From Actinomycetes bacterium (GTDB lineage: Bacteria > Actinomycetota > Acidimicrobiia > Acidimicrobiales > RAAP-2), in the NCBI GenBank assembly GCA_021793515.1, contig JAJYSP010000006.1, forward strand, positions 30,422-94,421: a DNA stretch of 64,000 bases, read 5' to 3'. Each line of letters starts with the position of its first letter. The stretch's first letter is position 1. The translations under genes and the position numbers were made by a program. The notes beneath the pieces were generated by a model. It worked only from the letters and a program-made list of their open reading frames with translations. It was not told the origin of the DNA and did not search any database. Shown here piece by piece: positions 55,739 to 64,000 of the stretch.

Positions 55739-57466
55739 ATGGACGGCGTGACGACCAATGACCAGACCACTGCACGCTCGCCCCTGTTCGCCTTCGCCGA
55801 TCGACTGGTTGACGAACTCGCCGCGCGTGATCCACTCTTCGCGACGATGGCCGGCGTCGCCGGCTATGACGACCAACTCCCGGACTTCTCCGTGGAGCAC
55901 CAGCGCGACGACGAGCGGATGCTGGGGGAGTCCTTGCGTGTCGTCGACGGGATCGATCCGACCGACGAGGTCGACCGAATCGCCAAGGCGGTCATCGTCG
56001 AGCGGCTGTCGAGTGACCACGCACTGCTGGGCTCCGGTGAGCTTCGACGGACCTTCTCGGTCATCTCGTCGCCGTTGTCGGAGATCCGACAGGTCTTCGA
56101 ACTGATGGATGCGCAGTCGCCGGCCGACGCCGCGGTCATCGCGACGCGTCTGGGCGCGGTCGCGGGGTCACTCGCCAGTTGGCGCAGTTCGCTGGCCCAG
56201 GCCACGAGCGAGCAACTACCGTCGCGCCGTCACGTGCTCGGCGTCGCTGACCAGGCACGAACGTACGCGCAAGGTTCGTTCACCGACGTGGCCCAGCGCG
56301 TCGCGATCGCGACGGGCGTCGACCTCGATGAGTCGGGGTTGGGGGAAGCGGCCGGGGCGGCCGACCGCGCGTGCGGGGAGCTCGCCGCGTGGTTGCGCTC
56401 GACGGTGGCCCCACGAACGACCGTGGAGGACGGGTGCGGTCGCGAGCGCTACGTGCCGTGGGCGCGATACTTCACCGGCGCGGAGCTCGACCTCGAGGAA
56501 CTCTATCGATGGGGGTGGGAAGAGTCCCGACGAATCCACGATCGGATGGTCACACTGGCTGACGCGATGTATCCCGGGGTCGTGGGCCTGCGTGAGGCAT
56601 CGGTCTTGCTCGACCACGATCCGGACCAACTCGTCGACGGCACGCAGGTTCTGCTCGCGCGACTTCGCTCGTTCGTCGACGCCGCCGTCGAGCGGCTCGA
56701 CGGTGTGCACTTCGACATCGATCCGCGCGTGCGGTTCTGTGACGTACGACTCGCGCCCGAAGGGTCGGCGTCGGCGGCGTACTACATCCCGGTGAGTGAA
56801 GACCTCTCGCGTCCGGGCACCACGTGGTACCCCACGATGGGCGCCACCACGTTCGCGTGGTGGCGCTTTCCCGCGACCTGGTATCACGAGGCGGTACCCG
56901 GTCACCATCTCCAGGCGGCGATCGCGATGTTGGCGGCCGACCGTCAGTCACGGTTCCATCGTCTGCGCGGTTGGACGTCGGGGTACGGCGAGGGATGGGC
57001 GCTCTACGCCGAGCGATTGATGGAGGAGCTCGATGGGTACGCGAGCCCGGCCGAGGAGTTCGGGTACCTCGCCGGACAGGCGTTGCGGGCGAACCGGATC
57101 GTTGTGGACGTCGGGTTGCACCTGGGACTCGACGCGCCCGACGACCTCGGCGTGCTCGGGTCGCTCGGTGATTGCTCAGCGAGGCCGTGGACTGCCGAGA
57201 TGGCGGTCGCACTCCTCGAGGAGTGGGCGATCGAAGAGCACGCCAGCGCGGTGTCCGAGGTCGACCGGTACCTCGGCATGCCGGGCCAGGCGATCTCGTA
57301 CAAGGTTGGCCAGCGACGCTGGCTCGAGGTGCGCGACGAGGCTCGATCGCGACTCGGTGAACGTTTCGACCTCAAGGCATTCCACCAGCAGGCGCTCGAA
57401 CTCGGTCCCCTCGGATTGGACCTGTTCGCCGCGGAGATGGCGGCGTGGTCGCCCGACGCACCGTAA
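55739..57466 (+). CDS. DUF885 family putative metallopeptidase
   Basis: The 575-residue protein belongs to the DUF885 family, an M32-like group, with the zinc-type motif HEAVPGHH at residues 383-390 and a downstream EGWALYAERLMEE segment that supplies a further ligand. It has no clear signal peptide and should be cytoplasmic. Known relatives are poorly characterised. A GTG at 55748 is an alternative start. It begins 25 bases after the OYE-like gene, so the two may be co-transcribed. Confidence 0.86.
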   Translation: MDGVTTNDQTTARSPLFAFADRLVDELAARDPLFATMAGVAGYDDQLPDFSVEHQRDDERMLGESLRVVDGIDPTDEVDRIAKAVIVERLSSDHALLGSGELRRTFSVISSPLSEIRQVFELMDAQSPADAAVIATRLGAVAGSLASWRSSLAQATSEQLPSRRHVLGVADQARTYAQGSFTDVAQRVAIATGVDLDESGLGEAAGAADRACGELAAWLRSTVAPRTTVEDGCGRERYVPWARYFTGAELDLEELYRWGWEESRRIHDRMVTLADAMYPGVVGLREASVLLDHDPDQLVDGTQVLLARLRSFVDAAVERLDGVHFDIDPRVRFCDVRLAPEGSASAAYYIPVSEDLSRPGTTWYPTMGATTFAWWRFPATWYHEAVPGHHLQAAIAMLAADRQSRFHRLRGWTSGYGEGWALYAERLMEELDGYASPAEEFGYLAGQALRANRIVVDVGLHLGLDAPDDLGVLGSLGDCSARPWTAEMAVALLEEWAIEEHASAVSEVDRYLGMPGQAISYKVGQRRWLEVRDEARSRLGERFDLKAFHQQALELGPLGLDLFAAEMAAWSPDAP

Positions 57467-57652
57467 ATGCGATGCGGACCCCGCCAAGGGTGCGGTGACG
57501 GTTCCCCGTTGGTGTCGCCACGCACCTCGACCGGTAGAATCAGTTCCTGGTCGGCGGGCGTCAGGGTGACGCCGGTTGCCAGGGCGTGAAGTCCTGTCGT
57601 CCTGGAAGACGACAGTCGTCGAAACCGATCGGCCCCCCGAAAAAGAGAGAAC

Positions 57653-58402
57653 ATGTCCAACGCGCCCAGAGAAACCAACCCCTCGTGGGGCAAGAAGCAG
57701 TCCACTCGCCTGTCGATCGCGACGCAACGGCGCACGTGGACCCGTCGGGCCGATACGTGGGACCGCCACAACGACGTCGGGATGACCAAGGTTGCGGCCA
57801 AGGCCATCGAGGTTGCTGACGTCAAGCCCGGTATGGTCTGCATGGACCTCGGCTGTGGTGGTGGACGTCTGGCCCTCGAACTCGCACGGCGCGGCGCCAC
57901 CGTCATCGGTGTCGACGTCAGTGCGGCGATGGTGGACCGGATGGTCGCCCAGGCCAAGGCCGAAGGACTCGAGCACGTCTCGGGGATCGTCTCGCCGATC
58001 GAACACCTCACCATCGACCCGTCGTCACTGGACCTCGTGATCAGTAACTACGCGCTTCACCACCTCCTGGACTCGGACAAGGCCAAGGTCGTCACCGCGG
58101 CCTTCGGCTGGCTGCGACCCGGCGGCGTGCTGATCAACTCAGACATGATGCTCGGGCGCGGCGCCACGACCGAGGACCGACAGGTCATCGCGAGCAAAAT
58201 CAAGGTGATGGCCAAGAAGGGCATCCCCGGCTACTGGCGGATCCTCAAGAACGCCGGTCGCTACATCTTTCGACTTCGCGAGCGTCCAATCACGCCTGAC
58301 GCCTGGATGCGCCTCTACGAGGCGGCTGGTTTCGTGGACCTGACGAGCGTGAACGTCGTGGCCGAGGCGAACGTCGTCAAGGGCGTCAAACCGCGCGACT
58401 GA
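57653..58402 (+). CDS. Class I SAM-dependent methyltransferase
   Basis: The 249-residue protein has the SAM motif I (VCMDLGCGGGRLALELA, residues about 62-78), motif II (VIGVDVS) and the post-motifs (LVISNYALHHLL, WLRPGGVLI). The substrate is unknown; the shape is like small-molecule methyltransferases. A 186-base gap lies upstream without a distinct element that I can name. Confidence 0.88.
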   Translation: MSNAPRETNPSWGKKQSTRLSIATQRRTWTRRADTWDRHNDVGMTKVAAKAIEVADVKPGMVCMDLGCGGGRLALELARRGATVIGVDVSAAMVDRMVAQAKAEGLEHVSGIVSPIEHLTIDPSSLDLVISNYALHHLLDSDKAKVVTAAFGWLRPGGVLINSDMMLGRGATTEDRQVIASKIKVMAKKGIPGYWRILKNAGRYIFRLRERPITPDAWMRLYEAAGFVDLTSVNVVAEANVVKGVKPRD

Positions 58403-59482
58403 TCAGCCGAGCGGCGCGTCGGGGCACGTCCCCGCGACCAGGGGTACGTGAGACGCGCTGGTGATGGTGGCGAGCCCTGGACGCGTGCCCGCCGCTCGCA
58501 TCGCGGCGAGCGCGCCCGGCGCGTGTCGCAGATAGGCGTTGAAGAAGTCGATTGACGTCGCCGCCACGACGTCGCGCGCTGGCCCGGGGGGTACGTACGC
58601 GCTGAGGTGGGTCTGGCCGATCATCGCCAGGTAGTACTTGGGCGCGGGCGCTTCGTTGTACAGCGTGACGCTGCAGGTGACGGGGTTCATCGTCAGGTCG
58701 TTCGTGCCTTGGACGACGAGGAGGGGTGCCGAACCGGTGGTGAAGTACGTTCCGGGGAACCAGGACAGTTCGGCCCCCGAGAGGATCACCGCGGCGCCGA
58801 TGCGCGCGTCGCGACAGCACGAGTTCGCCACCGCCGCGAGGCTCACGTCACCGCCGTCGGACTGGCCGACGACGCCGATCTCGTGGGCGTCCACCAGTCC
58901 GCCGAGGGCGTTGTCGGCTTGCGCGCTATCCGCGATCAGCGTCGTGATTAGGAAGCTGAGGTCACCCGGGTGGTGGGCGATGTCACTTCGGATGACGCCG
59001 CCAGTGGCGTTCGGTGACGTGTAGGGATAGGCGGGATCAGCGACGACGTAACCCGCGGCGCTCCACGCGTCGAGCAGTCCGGCGTACGCCTCGGGTGAGA
59101 TGTCGAACCCCTGGGAGAAGATAAGTAGCGGAAAGGGACCGGCGTCACGAAGCGGGACGAGACCGAGGCGCGCCGTGCCGGGGGCACCGACGGCGGGGTA
59201 ACGCACGGTGACGGGGAACGTCCTCGCGCCCGTTGAACCACTGGCTGGTTCGCTCACCGTGAAGGTGACGGCCCCCACGGCGAAGGGTGCGTGGGGCGTC
59301 GTCGCTCGCGTGGTCGTGGTCGAGGAGGTCGCGGTGGTGACGGTCGTCGAGGATGTGGTGGTGGTCGGCCCCTGACCCCGGGTCGTCGCGACCACAAGCA
59401 GCACTATGAGGATCAGCGCGAGCACCGCGACGAACCGGCGCCGACGCACGTTGACCCGCCGGCCGTGTCGCGGTGGTGCCAT
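58403..59482 (-). CDS. Membrane-anchored alpha/beta hydrolase
   Basis: From the ATG at 59482 it has 359 residues: a basic start, one transmembrane segment (FVAVLALILIVLLVVA), a Thr-rich linker and a hydrolase domain. The nucleophile motif is GQSDGG, the acid is in GTNDLTMNP, and the base in GQTHLSAY. It resembles dienelactone hydrolase/PAF-acetylhydrolase-like enzymes that face outside the cell. The ORF to 59713 adds 77 unsupported residues. It is divergent from a GNAT gene. Confidence 0.82.
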   Translation of the reverse strand: MAPPRHGRRVNVRRRRFVAVLALILIVLLVVATTRGQGPTTTTSSTTVTTATSSTTTTRATTPHAPFAVGAVTFTVSEPASGSTGARTFPVTVRYPAVGAPGTARLGLVPLRDAGPFPLLIFSQGFDISPEAYAGLLDAWSAAGYVVADPAYPYTSPNATGGVIRSDIAHHPGDLSFLITTLIADSAQADNALGGLVDAHEIGVVGQSDGGDVSLAAVANSCCRDARIGAAVILSGAELSWFPGTYFTTGSAPLLVVQGTNDLTMNPVTCSVTLYNEAPAPKYYLAMIGQTHLSAYVPPGPARDVVAATSIDFFNAYLRHAPGALAAMRAAGTRPGLATITSASHVPLVAGTCPDAPLG

Positions 59483-59606
59483 CGGGGTCAATCTAGCAGC
59501 GGGTCCGTCGTCGTTTCCGGCGCCGCCGCGCTCGCCTCGACGTACAGTTGGATATTCCACAGCGACCATCCACCACACTCGCCACGATCGCCAACGGGTA
59601 CCGCCC

Positions 59607-60254
59607 GTGGTGAGCGTGCGCCCCCTCGTCGCCGCGGACGTCGAAGCCGCCGTCAAGCTCCACCTCGTCGTGCTCGACATGGAGTTCCTCTCACGATTCG
59701 GGCCATCGTTCATGCGTACTTACTACCGGGCGTGGACGTCGACGCCGGGATCGATGTCCTTCGCGGCGCTCGATGATGCGGGCGCACTGATCGGCGTTCT
59801 GCTCGGTGCGACCGACCCCGCGACACACGTGCGCGCGATGGTCCGCGAACACGGCGTCGCGCTCGCTCGCGCCATCGTCATCGCCGCCGCCGTACGACCC
59901 CGCCTGGCGAAGGACCTCGTGGTGACTCGGGCGGGCCGTTACGCGCGCGGCGTGGGTCGGCTCATCCTGGCGCGATTCCGACCGACCCCGGTGCCCAGCG
60001 CTGACGCGCCTCGGGTCGGGGAGGTGACCCACGTGCTGGTTGATCCGACGGCCCAGGGCGGTGGCGTCGGACGGACGTTGATTGACGCGGCGATCACGTT
60101 CGCGCGCGAGGCCGGCGATGACGAACTGGTGCTCGTGACGCCACCCGACCTGGCGGCGAGGCATTTCTACGAGGCGCTCGGCTGGCGCAGCGACGGGTCC
60201 ATGACCAGCCGCAGCGGTGAACCGTTCCTGCGCTACCGCTACTCGCTTCGCTGA
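59607..60254 (+). CDS. GNAT family N-acetyltransferase
   Basis: The 215-residue protein has the GNAT core: VRPLVAADVEAAVKLH at the start, the acetyl-CoA-binding region VTHVLVDPTAQGGGVGRTLIDAAI, and a C-terminal FYEALGWR. The middle part contains an extra helical segment rich in Ala and Arg. Start is a GTG at 59607 or 59610; upstream reading frame lies in a divergent promoter gap. The substrate is unknown. Confidence 0.85.
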   Translation: MVSVRPLVAADVEAAVKLHLVVLDMEFLSRFGPSFMRTYYRAWTSTPGSMSFAALDDAGALIGVLLGATDPATHVRAMVREHGVALARAIVIAAAVRPRLAKDLVVTRAGRYARGVGRLILARFRPTPVPSADAPRVGEVTHVLVDPTAQGGGVGRTLIDAAITFAREAGDDELVLVTPPDLAARHFYEALGWRSDGSMTSRSGEPFLRYRYSLR

Positions 60255-60255
60255 A

Positions 60256-61980
60256 TCAGCGCCGCGGGTTACGAGGTCGTGGGTCCGGCCCGTTGCGGGG
60301 CTGGGACGGCGGGGGCACGCGCGGGTAGGAAACGACGCGCATAGCCCGGCGCCGGTCACGACGCCGTTTCGCGACTCGACGGCGTGCGACGAGGGCGAGG
60401 ACGCCGGCGATCACCACGAGCGCGGCCAGCAGCCAGATCGCCAGGGAACGGGCGCTGCGTAGGAGCGATGTCGGGGTGGTCGTGGTCGTGGGTGCCACGG
60501 TGGTCGTGGGTGCCACGGTCGTTGTCGTCGTCGGCACCGCTGTCGCGAGGACGGCCGAGGCCACCTTGGCCGCGGCGCAACCCGGCGTTGGCGTCGCGGT
60601 TAATACCGGCGGGTTCAGTGGAGCGTCGGGCAGTCCGAAGAGTTGGGTGGAGATGGCGTTGGCCATCGCGGTCTCGCCGGCCACGTTCGGGTGGAGGTGG
60701 TCGGGGTTGAAGTACGGCGCGAAGGGCGTGTTCGGATTGCAGTCACCGTTGTAGACGTCGGCCATCACCGCCGCCAGGTTGATCACGCCGGTGAAGCCAG
60801 TGCGGGCCGACAGGAGCCACGCGTTCACGGCGCTCATCACCGACTGCTCCGATGGGCCCCAGTACTCGGGCAGGTCGTGGTCCTGCTTCGTGGACGTCGC
60901 GCGCGGCAGCAGGGTGATGGCGTAGACGTTGAGGCCCCGAGCGCGGACCTGGGCCGCCACTGTGCGAAGGCCCGCCTCGATCGCGGCGGCGGTGCCGTAG
61001 GGCGGGATTGGCTTGCCCGCCACGCCGCCGGCGCCGAACCAGATGTCGTTGGTGCCGAGCAGGACGACGACGTCCTTCACGCCCGGCCAGCCGAGCGCGT
61101 CGGTCGCGAGCCGCGTGACACCCGGCACGCCGCCGGAGTTCGTGGCGTAGGAGGTCCCGGGTGGAAAGACGGTCAAGGTGTTGCCGGCGATCCCCTCGTT
61201 GACGACCGACATCTGGTCGGTCGCGGGTAATCGGTCGATCCGTTGCTGCAGGGCGTTCACCCAGCTGAAGCCATTGTTCTCGTAGCCGTACCCGTCGGTG
61301 ATGGAGTCACCGAAGGCGACGATGGCACCCTGGGCCGGCGAGTTCGCGACCGCCACCCCGGAGAGCCAGCGAACGAAAGCGCCGGTCAGTTGGGGATTGA
61401 AGCTCTGTGCGGTCGGGTCAGTCGTGTGGTCACCGACGCCGTTGCTCGTCGCCCACGTGTTGATGTTTCCGGTGCAGCAGTAGTGCACGCTCACCGTCGC
61501 CCACCCCGAGACGGCGATGGAGATGGCGATCTTCTCATTGGCGTGCACCACCAGGGCGACGGGATTGCTCGTGACCTGTCCGTGCGCGGGTATCGTCACG
61601 GCCCGTTGCCCGTTGGCGAACGTGACAGGAACGAAGGAGCCGGCGACGACGGTGGGCCCGCTCTGGTCGACGCCGACCGTGACGGCACCGAAGGTGGTCG
61701 GGGTGGCGCTCCAGAGGTTGGAGAAGGTCAACTCCACCGAACTCCCCGCGACCGCTACCGTCGCGGTGTCGCGCACCGTCGAGTTGTACGTCGCGCCGAG
61801 GGCGAGGTCCATCGGTGACGTCCACGTCACCTGCCATCCCGGCGTCGCGCCGCTCGGCGCGGCGACGACGAGTGACGTGAGCAGGAACACGGTGCTGATC
61901 AGGAGTCCGAGCATCGTCGACGACCGAAGCCGACGCGGAATTCGGCGGTTGGCCGGCGTGCGCGCCACTACCTCCACCAC
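60256..61980 (-). CDS. SGNH/GDSL hydrolase with C-terminal membrane anchor
   Basis: The 574-residue protein has a signal segment (LGLLISTVFLLTSLVVA, residues about 24-42) and an N-terminal beta-rich domain. It then has an SGNH hydrolase domain with Ser226 in FGDSITDG, the GTNDIW oxyanion motif, and DHLHPN for the catalytic Asp/His. A Thr/Pro-rich spacer, one transmembrane helix and a strongly basic tail follow. It should act outside the cell, likely as an esterase on envelope or environmental carbohydrates, by family analogy. Confidence 0.87.
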   Translation of the reverse strand: MVEVVARTPANRRIPRRLRSSTMLGLLISTVFLLTSLVVAAPSGATPGWQVTWTSPMDLALGATYNSTVRDTATVAVAGSSVELTFSNLWSATPTTFGAVTVGVDQSGPTVVAGSFVPVTFANGQRAVTIPAHGQVTSNPVALVVHANEKIAISIAVSGWATVSVHYCCTGNINTWATSNGVGDHTTDPTAQSFNPQLTGAFVRWLSGVAVANSPAQGAIVAFGDSITDGYGYENNGFSWVNALQQRIDRLPATDQMSVVNEGIAGNTLTVFPPGTSYATNSGGVPGVTRLATDALGWPGVKDVVVLLGTNDIWFGAGGVAGKPIPPYGTAAAIEAGLRTVAAQVRARGLNVYAITLLPRATSTKQDHDLPEYWGPSEQSVMSAVNAWLLSARTGFTGVINLAAVMADVYNGDCNPNTPFAPYFNPDHLHPNVAGETAMANAISTQLFGLPDAPLNPPVLTATPTPGCAAAKVASAVLATAVPTTTTTVAPTTTVAPTTTTTPTSLLRSARSLAIWLLAALVVIAGVLALVARRRVAKRRRDRRRAMRVVSYPRVPPPSQPRNGPDPRPRNPRR

Positions 61981-62126
61981 GCCCTACTCAGCGACAGTTG
62001 ACGGCCCTGCGAGGGTCCACCCGCCAACCTGTCCGTCGCAGTTCGTCGCACACATAGCCGCTTAAGCCTACCGGTCATCGTCGGAGTGGACGATTGACCC
62101 GAGTGCTCGACAATCATCGTCGATCA

Positions 62127-62672
62127 CTACTGGGCGCGAGCCACGTCGCAACGGGAGAGGATCGCCTCCACCGTGGCCGCTAGGGACAGGTCTGACGAGT
62201 CGAACCAGAGCCCGCGCCGAGGGGTGGCCGCCTCGAACATCGCGACGAGTTCGTCGACGCCCCAGCCGTTGGCGTATCCCGTCTTGGGGCGATCGCGTTC
62301 ACGCCGAGCAACCACGTCGGGCCGGGGGACGAGCACAACGACAAAGAGTGGCGAGATCTCGAGCAGGTCGATGACCTCGGGTAGGGCATCGCCCGCGAAA
62401 ATATCCTGGAGGACCACGGTGAAGCCGTCACGCCAGTACTCGTTCGCGACCATCGCCGCGAGTCGTTTGCGAAGGTCGAGCTGGCGTTGAGCTTCGTGGC
62501 CGAGGCTAGGTCCAATGGGGTCTCGACCCGTCACGATCATCCTTCGGAACGCGTCCCCGCGCAGGTGGACCCCGTGATCAAAGCGACGGACGAGCAGGTC
62601 GGCGATCGTTGACTTCCCCGATGCCATCACGCCCGTGATCAGAAATCCGCCACTGTCGAACGGATCTGTCAC
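62127..62672 (-). CDS. P-loop kinase-like / AAA family ATPase
   Basis: The 181-residue protein starts at a GTG (62672) and has Walker A in GVMASGKST at residues about 12-20, an RGD-containing lid region, and a LQDIFAG strand. It resembles small-molecule kinases of the chloramphenicol-phosphotransferase/zeta-toxin-like group. The longer reading frame extends over the divergent SHOCT gene and is not believable beyond this point. Confidence 0.8.
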   Translation of the reverse strand: MTDPFDSGGFLITGVMASGKSTIADLLVRRFDHGVHLRGDAFRRMIVTGRDPIGPSLGHEAQRQLDLRKRLAAMVANEYWRDGFTVVLQDIFAGDALPEVIDLLEISPLFVVVLVPRPDVVARRERDRPKTGYANGWGVDELVAMFEAATPRRGLWFDSSDLSLAATVEAILSRCDVARAQ

Positions 62673-62896
62673 GGCACCAATTCTGTCTCGATTCAGCCGT
62701 GCTCCGGGTGTCGGTGGCGTGGACCGAGCGGGCTGCTCAACGATGGACGGACGGTGACTCGTCCACTGGTACGAGGTCCGCTCCCAGCGAGTCGATTCGA
62801 AGAATCGAATAAGAAGTGGGTCGCATCGCCGTGATGGGCCGCGACAATGGGTGTGTTTGTCGTTGGTCGAAGGACCAGGAAAGGCGGATTCGAGCC

Positions 62897-63202
62897 ATGC
62901 CACCAGACGCACCACAACCAGGTTTCGGCGGCCCCTTCTTCGACGGCGGGATGCACCACGGTCTGGGACTTCGCGGCGGGCTCTTCCTGGTCTTCCTCGC
63001 CATCTTGCTGATCGTCGCGATCGCCGCCTTGCTGCTCTCGATGTCCCGGCGTCGAGACGAGTCCCGTCGTGATCTCGACGATCGTCGTGGATCAACGAAT
63101 CCGAGCCGCGCGCTCGGGATCCTCGACGAGCGCCTCGCGCGCGGCGACATCGACGTCGATGAGTACACGAGTCGGCGTAACGTCTTGTCGGGTCAGGTGT
63201 AG
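62897..63202 (+). CDS. SHOCT domain membrane protein
   Basis: The 101-residue protein has a Gly/Pro-rich start (MPPDAPQPGFGGPFFDGGMHHG), one transmembrane helix and a C-terminal SHOCT motif (ALGILDERLARGDIDVDEYTSRRNVL). SHOCT proteins are common and their role is unclear. The ATG at 62897 has AAGG upstream. Confidence 0.82.
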   Translation: MPPDAPQPGFGGPFFDGGMHHGLGLRGGLFLVFLAILLIVAIAALLLSMSRRRDESRRDLDDRRGSTNPSRALGILDERLARGDIDVDEYTSRRNVLSGQV

Positions 63203-63341
63203 TCGAGCACGTTTGCGCTGCACCACGGTCGGTTGAGAATGCTCGCGACCCTGACTTCGCGCGGTGCGACGGACCCACTACGCTGACGCGATAGTCGGTC
63301 AAGCCGCGACGGGTGGCGACGACGAGTTCATGGGGGGCAAC

Positions 63342-63746
63342 ATGAAGTCGAGCAGTGCACGACGTTCGCTGTGTCCGAGGGCCGGTGTGATTGTGGCGCT
63401 TGTTGCGATGACGGGAGTCGTGCCGTTGGCGTCGCCTGCGTCGGCGTCGGCGTCCACGTATTCGGGCCTCGGCTACGACGCCTCCTATCCGCAGGGTTCG
63501 TCGGCGCTTCCTTTGAGCATGAATTTCGCCATCATCGGCGTCACCCATGGTCGACCGTTCACCACGAACCAGTACGCGCAGACGCAGTGGAGCAACGCCG
63601 TGAACGAGATCTCGACCTCGACCTCGACGTACAAGCCGTCGCTGTACTTCAACACTGGCTACGCCCTGGCGTACGCGAAGTCCGACACCACTACCTGTAA
63701 CAGCGTGTGTCCTATTTGGACCCACCGGTTCGCCTTGACCAGCTGA
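63342..63746 (+). CDS. Secreted protein, truncated at its 3' end
   Basis: The ATG at 63342 gives 134 residues with a signal peptide (VIVALVAMTGVVPLASPASASAS) and the start of a domain (GLGYDASYPQGSSALPLSMNFAIIGV, FTTNQYAQTQWSNAV, LYFNTGYALAYAKS). This resembles glycoside-hydrolase-like exported domains, which normally continue for more than 100 residues. The reading frame runs into sequence that looks like an insertion-sequence end near 63707 and soon stops, so the gene is probably interrupted. Confidence 0.6.
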   Translation: MKSSSARRSLCPRAGVIVALVAMTGVVPLASPASASASTYSGLGYDASYPQGSSALPLSMNFAIIGVTHGRPFTTNQYAQTQWSNAVNEISTSTSTYKPSLYFNTGYALAYAKSDTTTCNSVCPIWTHRFALTS

Positions 63747-64000
63747 ACCAAAAGGCCCAGCGGTGCTTGCTCACCGTCCGGGTTCCCAGACAATTGTCAG
63801 TCTGAGTGCTCGGTTCCGACCCAGGGCCCTCATCACTTCTTCGTGATGGTTATGCGGGTGACGATCGGCTCTTCCCGCGTGCTTCGCGGTGCAGATCCGT
63901 GGCGGATCAGGCAGTAGAGAGAAGCAGAGCGTGCGTTGGTTCCTTCAGTGTCACCGCGGAGGGTCGCGCGGGCTGCCAGCGGGCGAGATTGATCGCCGCG
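63707..64000. mobile_element. Probable insertion-sequence end (partial)
   Basis: The sequence from TGTCCTATTTGGACCCACC onward breaks the secreted protein gene, is non-coding for about 200 bases, and then carries the end of a minus-strand reading frame that enters from beyond the window. The other end is not visible, so neither the inverted repeats nor a target duplication can be seen. Confidence 0.4.
63907..64000 (-). CDS. Possible transposase C-terminus (partial)
   Basis: Only about 30 codons are inside the window. They read AAINLARWQPARPSAV and end LLLSTA before a TGA at 63907. The AAINLAR pattern is like the C-terminal part of IS1182-type (DDE) transposases, but so short a stretch cannot be assigned with certainty. 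Confidence 0.35.
   Translation of the reverse strand, partial: AAINLARWQPARPSAVTLKEPTHALLLSTA

Noticed and set aside
57467..57652. Possible riboswitch upstream of the methyltransferase gene
   Set aside because: Short inverted repeats occur, but no known riboswitch core was recognised.
62673..63725. Upstream extension of the P-loop kinase-like gene on the minus strand
   Set aside because: The extra 350 residues are Arg-rich, run opposite the SHOCT and secreted-protein genes, and have no domain; the GTG at 62672 starts the real protein.

Overview
The window is a GC-rich bacterial chromosome segment that spans the replication origin. Gene families and order point to an actinobacterium: DUF5318, a PadR-type regulator and Ino1 sit together, and the series pcnA, DUF6049, murJ, trxB, trxA, cwlM-like, parB, parA, rsmG, jag, yidC, yidD, rnpA, rpmH, dnaA, dnaN, recF, dciA, gyrB, gyrA follows the order I know from Mycobacterium. 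A deep-branching class such as Acidimicrobiia is my inference only. No rRNA, tRNA or CRISPR array was found.

1-8255: a branched-chain or pyruvate-type 2-oxoacid dehydrogenase operon (E1 alpha, E1 beta and the start of E2) leaves the left edge. It is followed by an MFS exporter, rlmN, a short-chain dehydrogenase, and an ABC exporter (permease and ATPase).

8360-17224: the most unusual region. A seven-gene minus-strand operon encodes four COX2/CuA-like cupredoxins, a Tat-exported four-cluster iron-sulfur protein, an NrfD-type quinol-interacting membrane protein, and an anchored Ig-like protein. No molybdopterin subunit or cytochrome c is present. A NarL-type response regulator and its sensor kinase are divergently transcribed, and a polytopic membrane protein follows. 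A near-identical inverted repeat, CCGTG-N4-CACGG, lies in front of each of these three transcription units, which suggests one regulon for a copper-dependent electron-transfer module.

17347-23746: the rpsF-ssb-rpsR-rplI-dnaB cluster (S18 carries a long charged tail), panB, a DUF5318 protein, a PadR regulator with a palindrome at its start, and inositol-1-phosphate synthase, closed by a strong bidirectional terminator.

23792-48408: the origin block. pcnA, a DUF6049 protein, murJ, DegV, a small membrane protein, trxB, trxA and a degenerate CwlM-like amidase lead to parB/parA. A 2.1-kb gene-free stretch with six perfect parS sites separates parA from rsmG. jag, yidC, yidD, rnpA and rpmH follow on the minus strand; dnaA, dnaN, recF, dciA, gyrB and gyrA are on the plus strand. 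The dnaA-dnaN gap has an AT-rich stretch, DnaA-box-like sequence and a DnaA-trio, and is the likely oriC. A textbook terminator lies inside the first 20 codons of rsmG.

48409-64000: mixed accessory and housekeeping genes: a DsbA/FrnE-like protein, an ABC-F ATPase, an ECF sigma factor with a membrane partner, a His-rich secreted protein, a MazG-like hydrolase, an OYE/FadH-type reductase, a DUF885 peptidase-like protein, a methyltransferase, two anchored hydrolases, a GNAT acetyltransferase, a P-loop kinase-like protein, a SHOCT protein, and a secreted protein apparently cut off by an insertion sequence that runs off the right edge.
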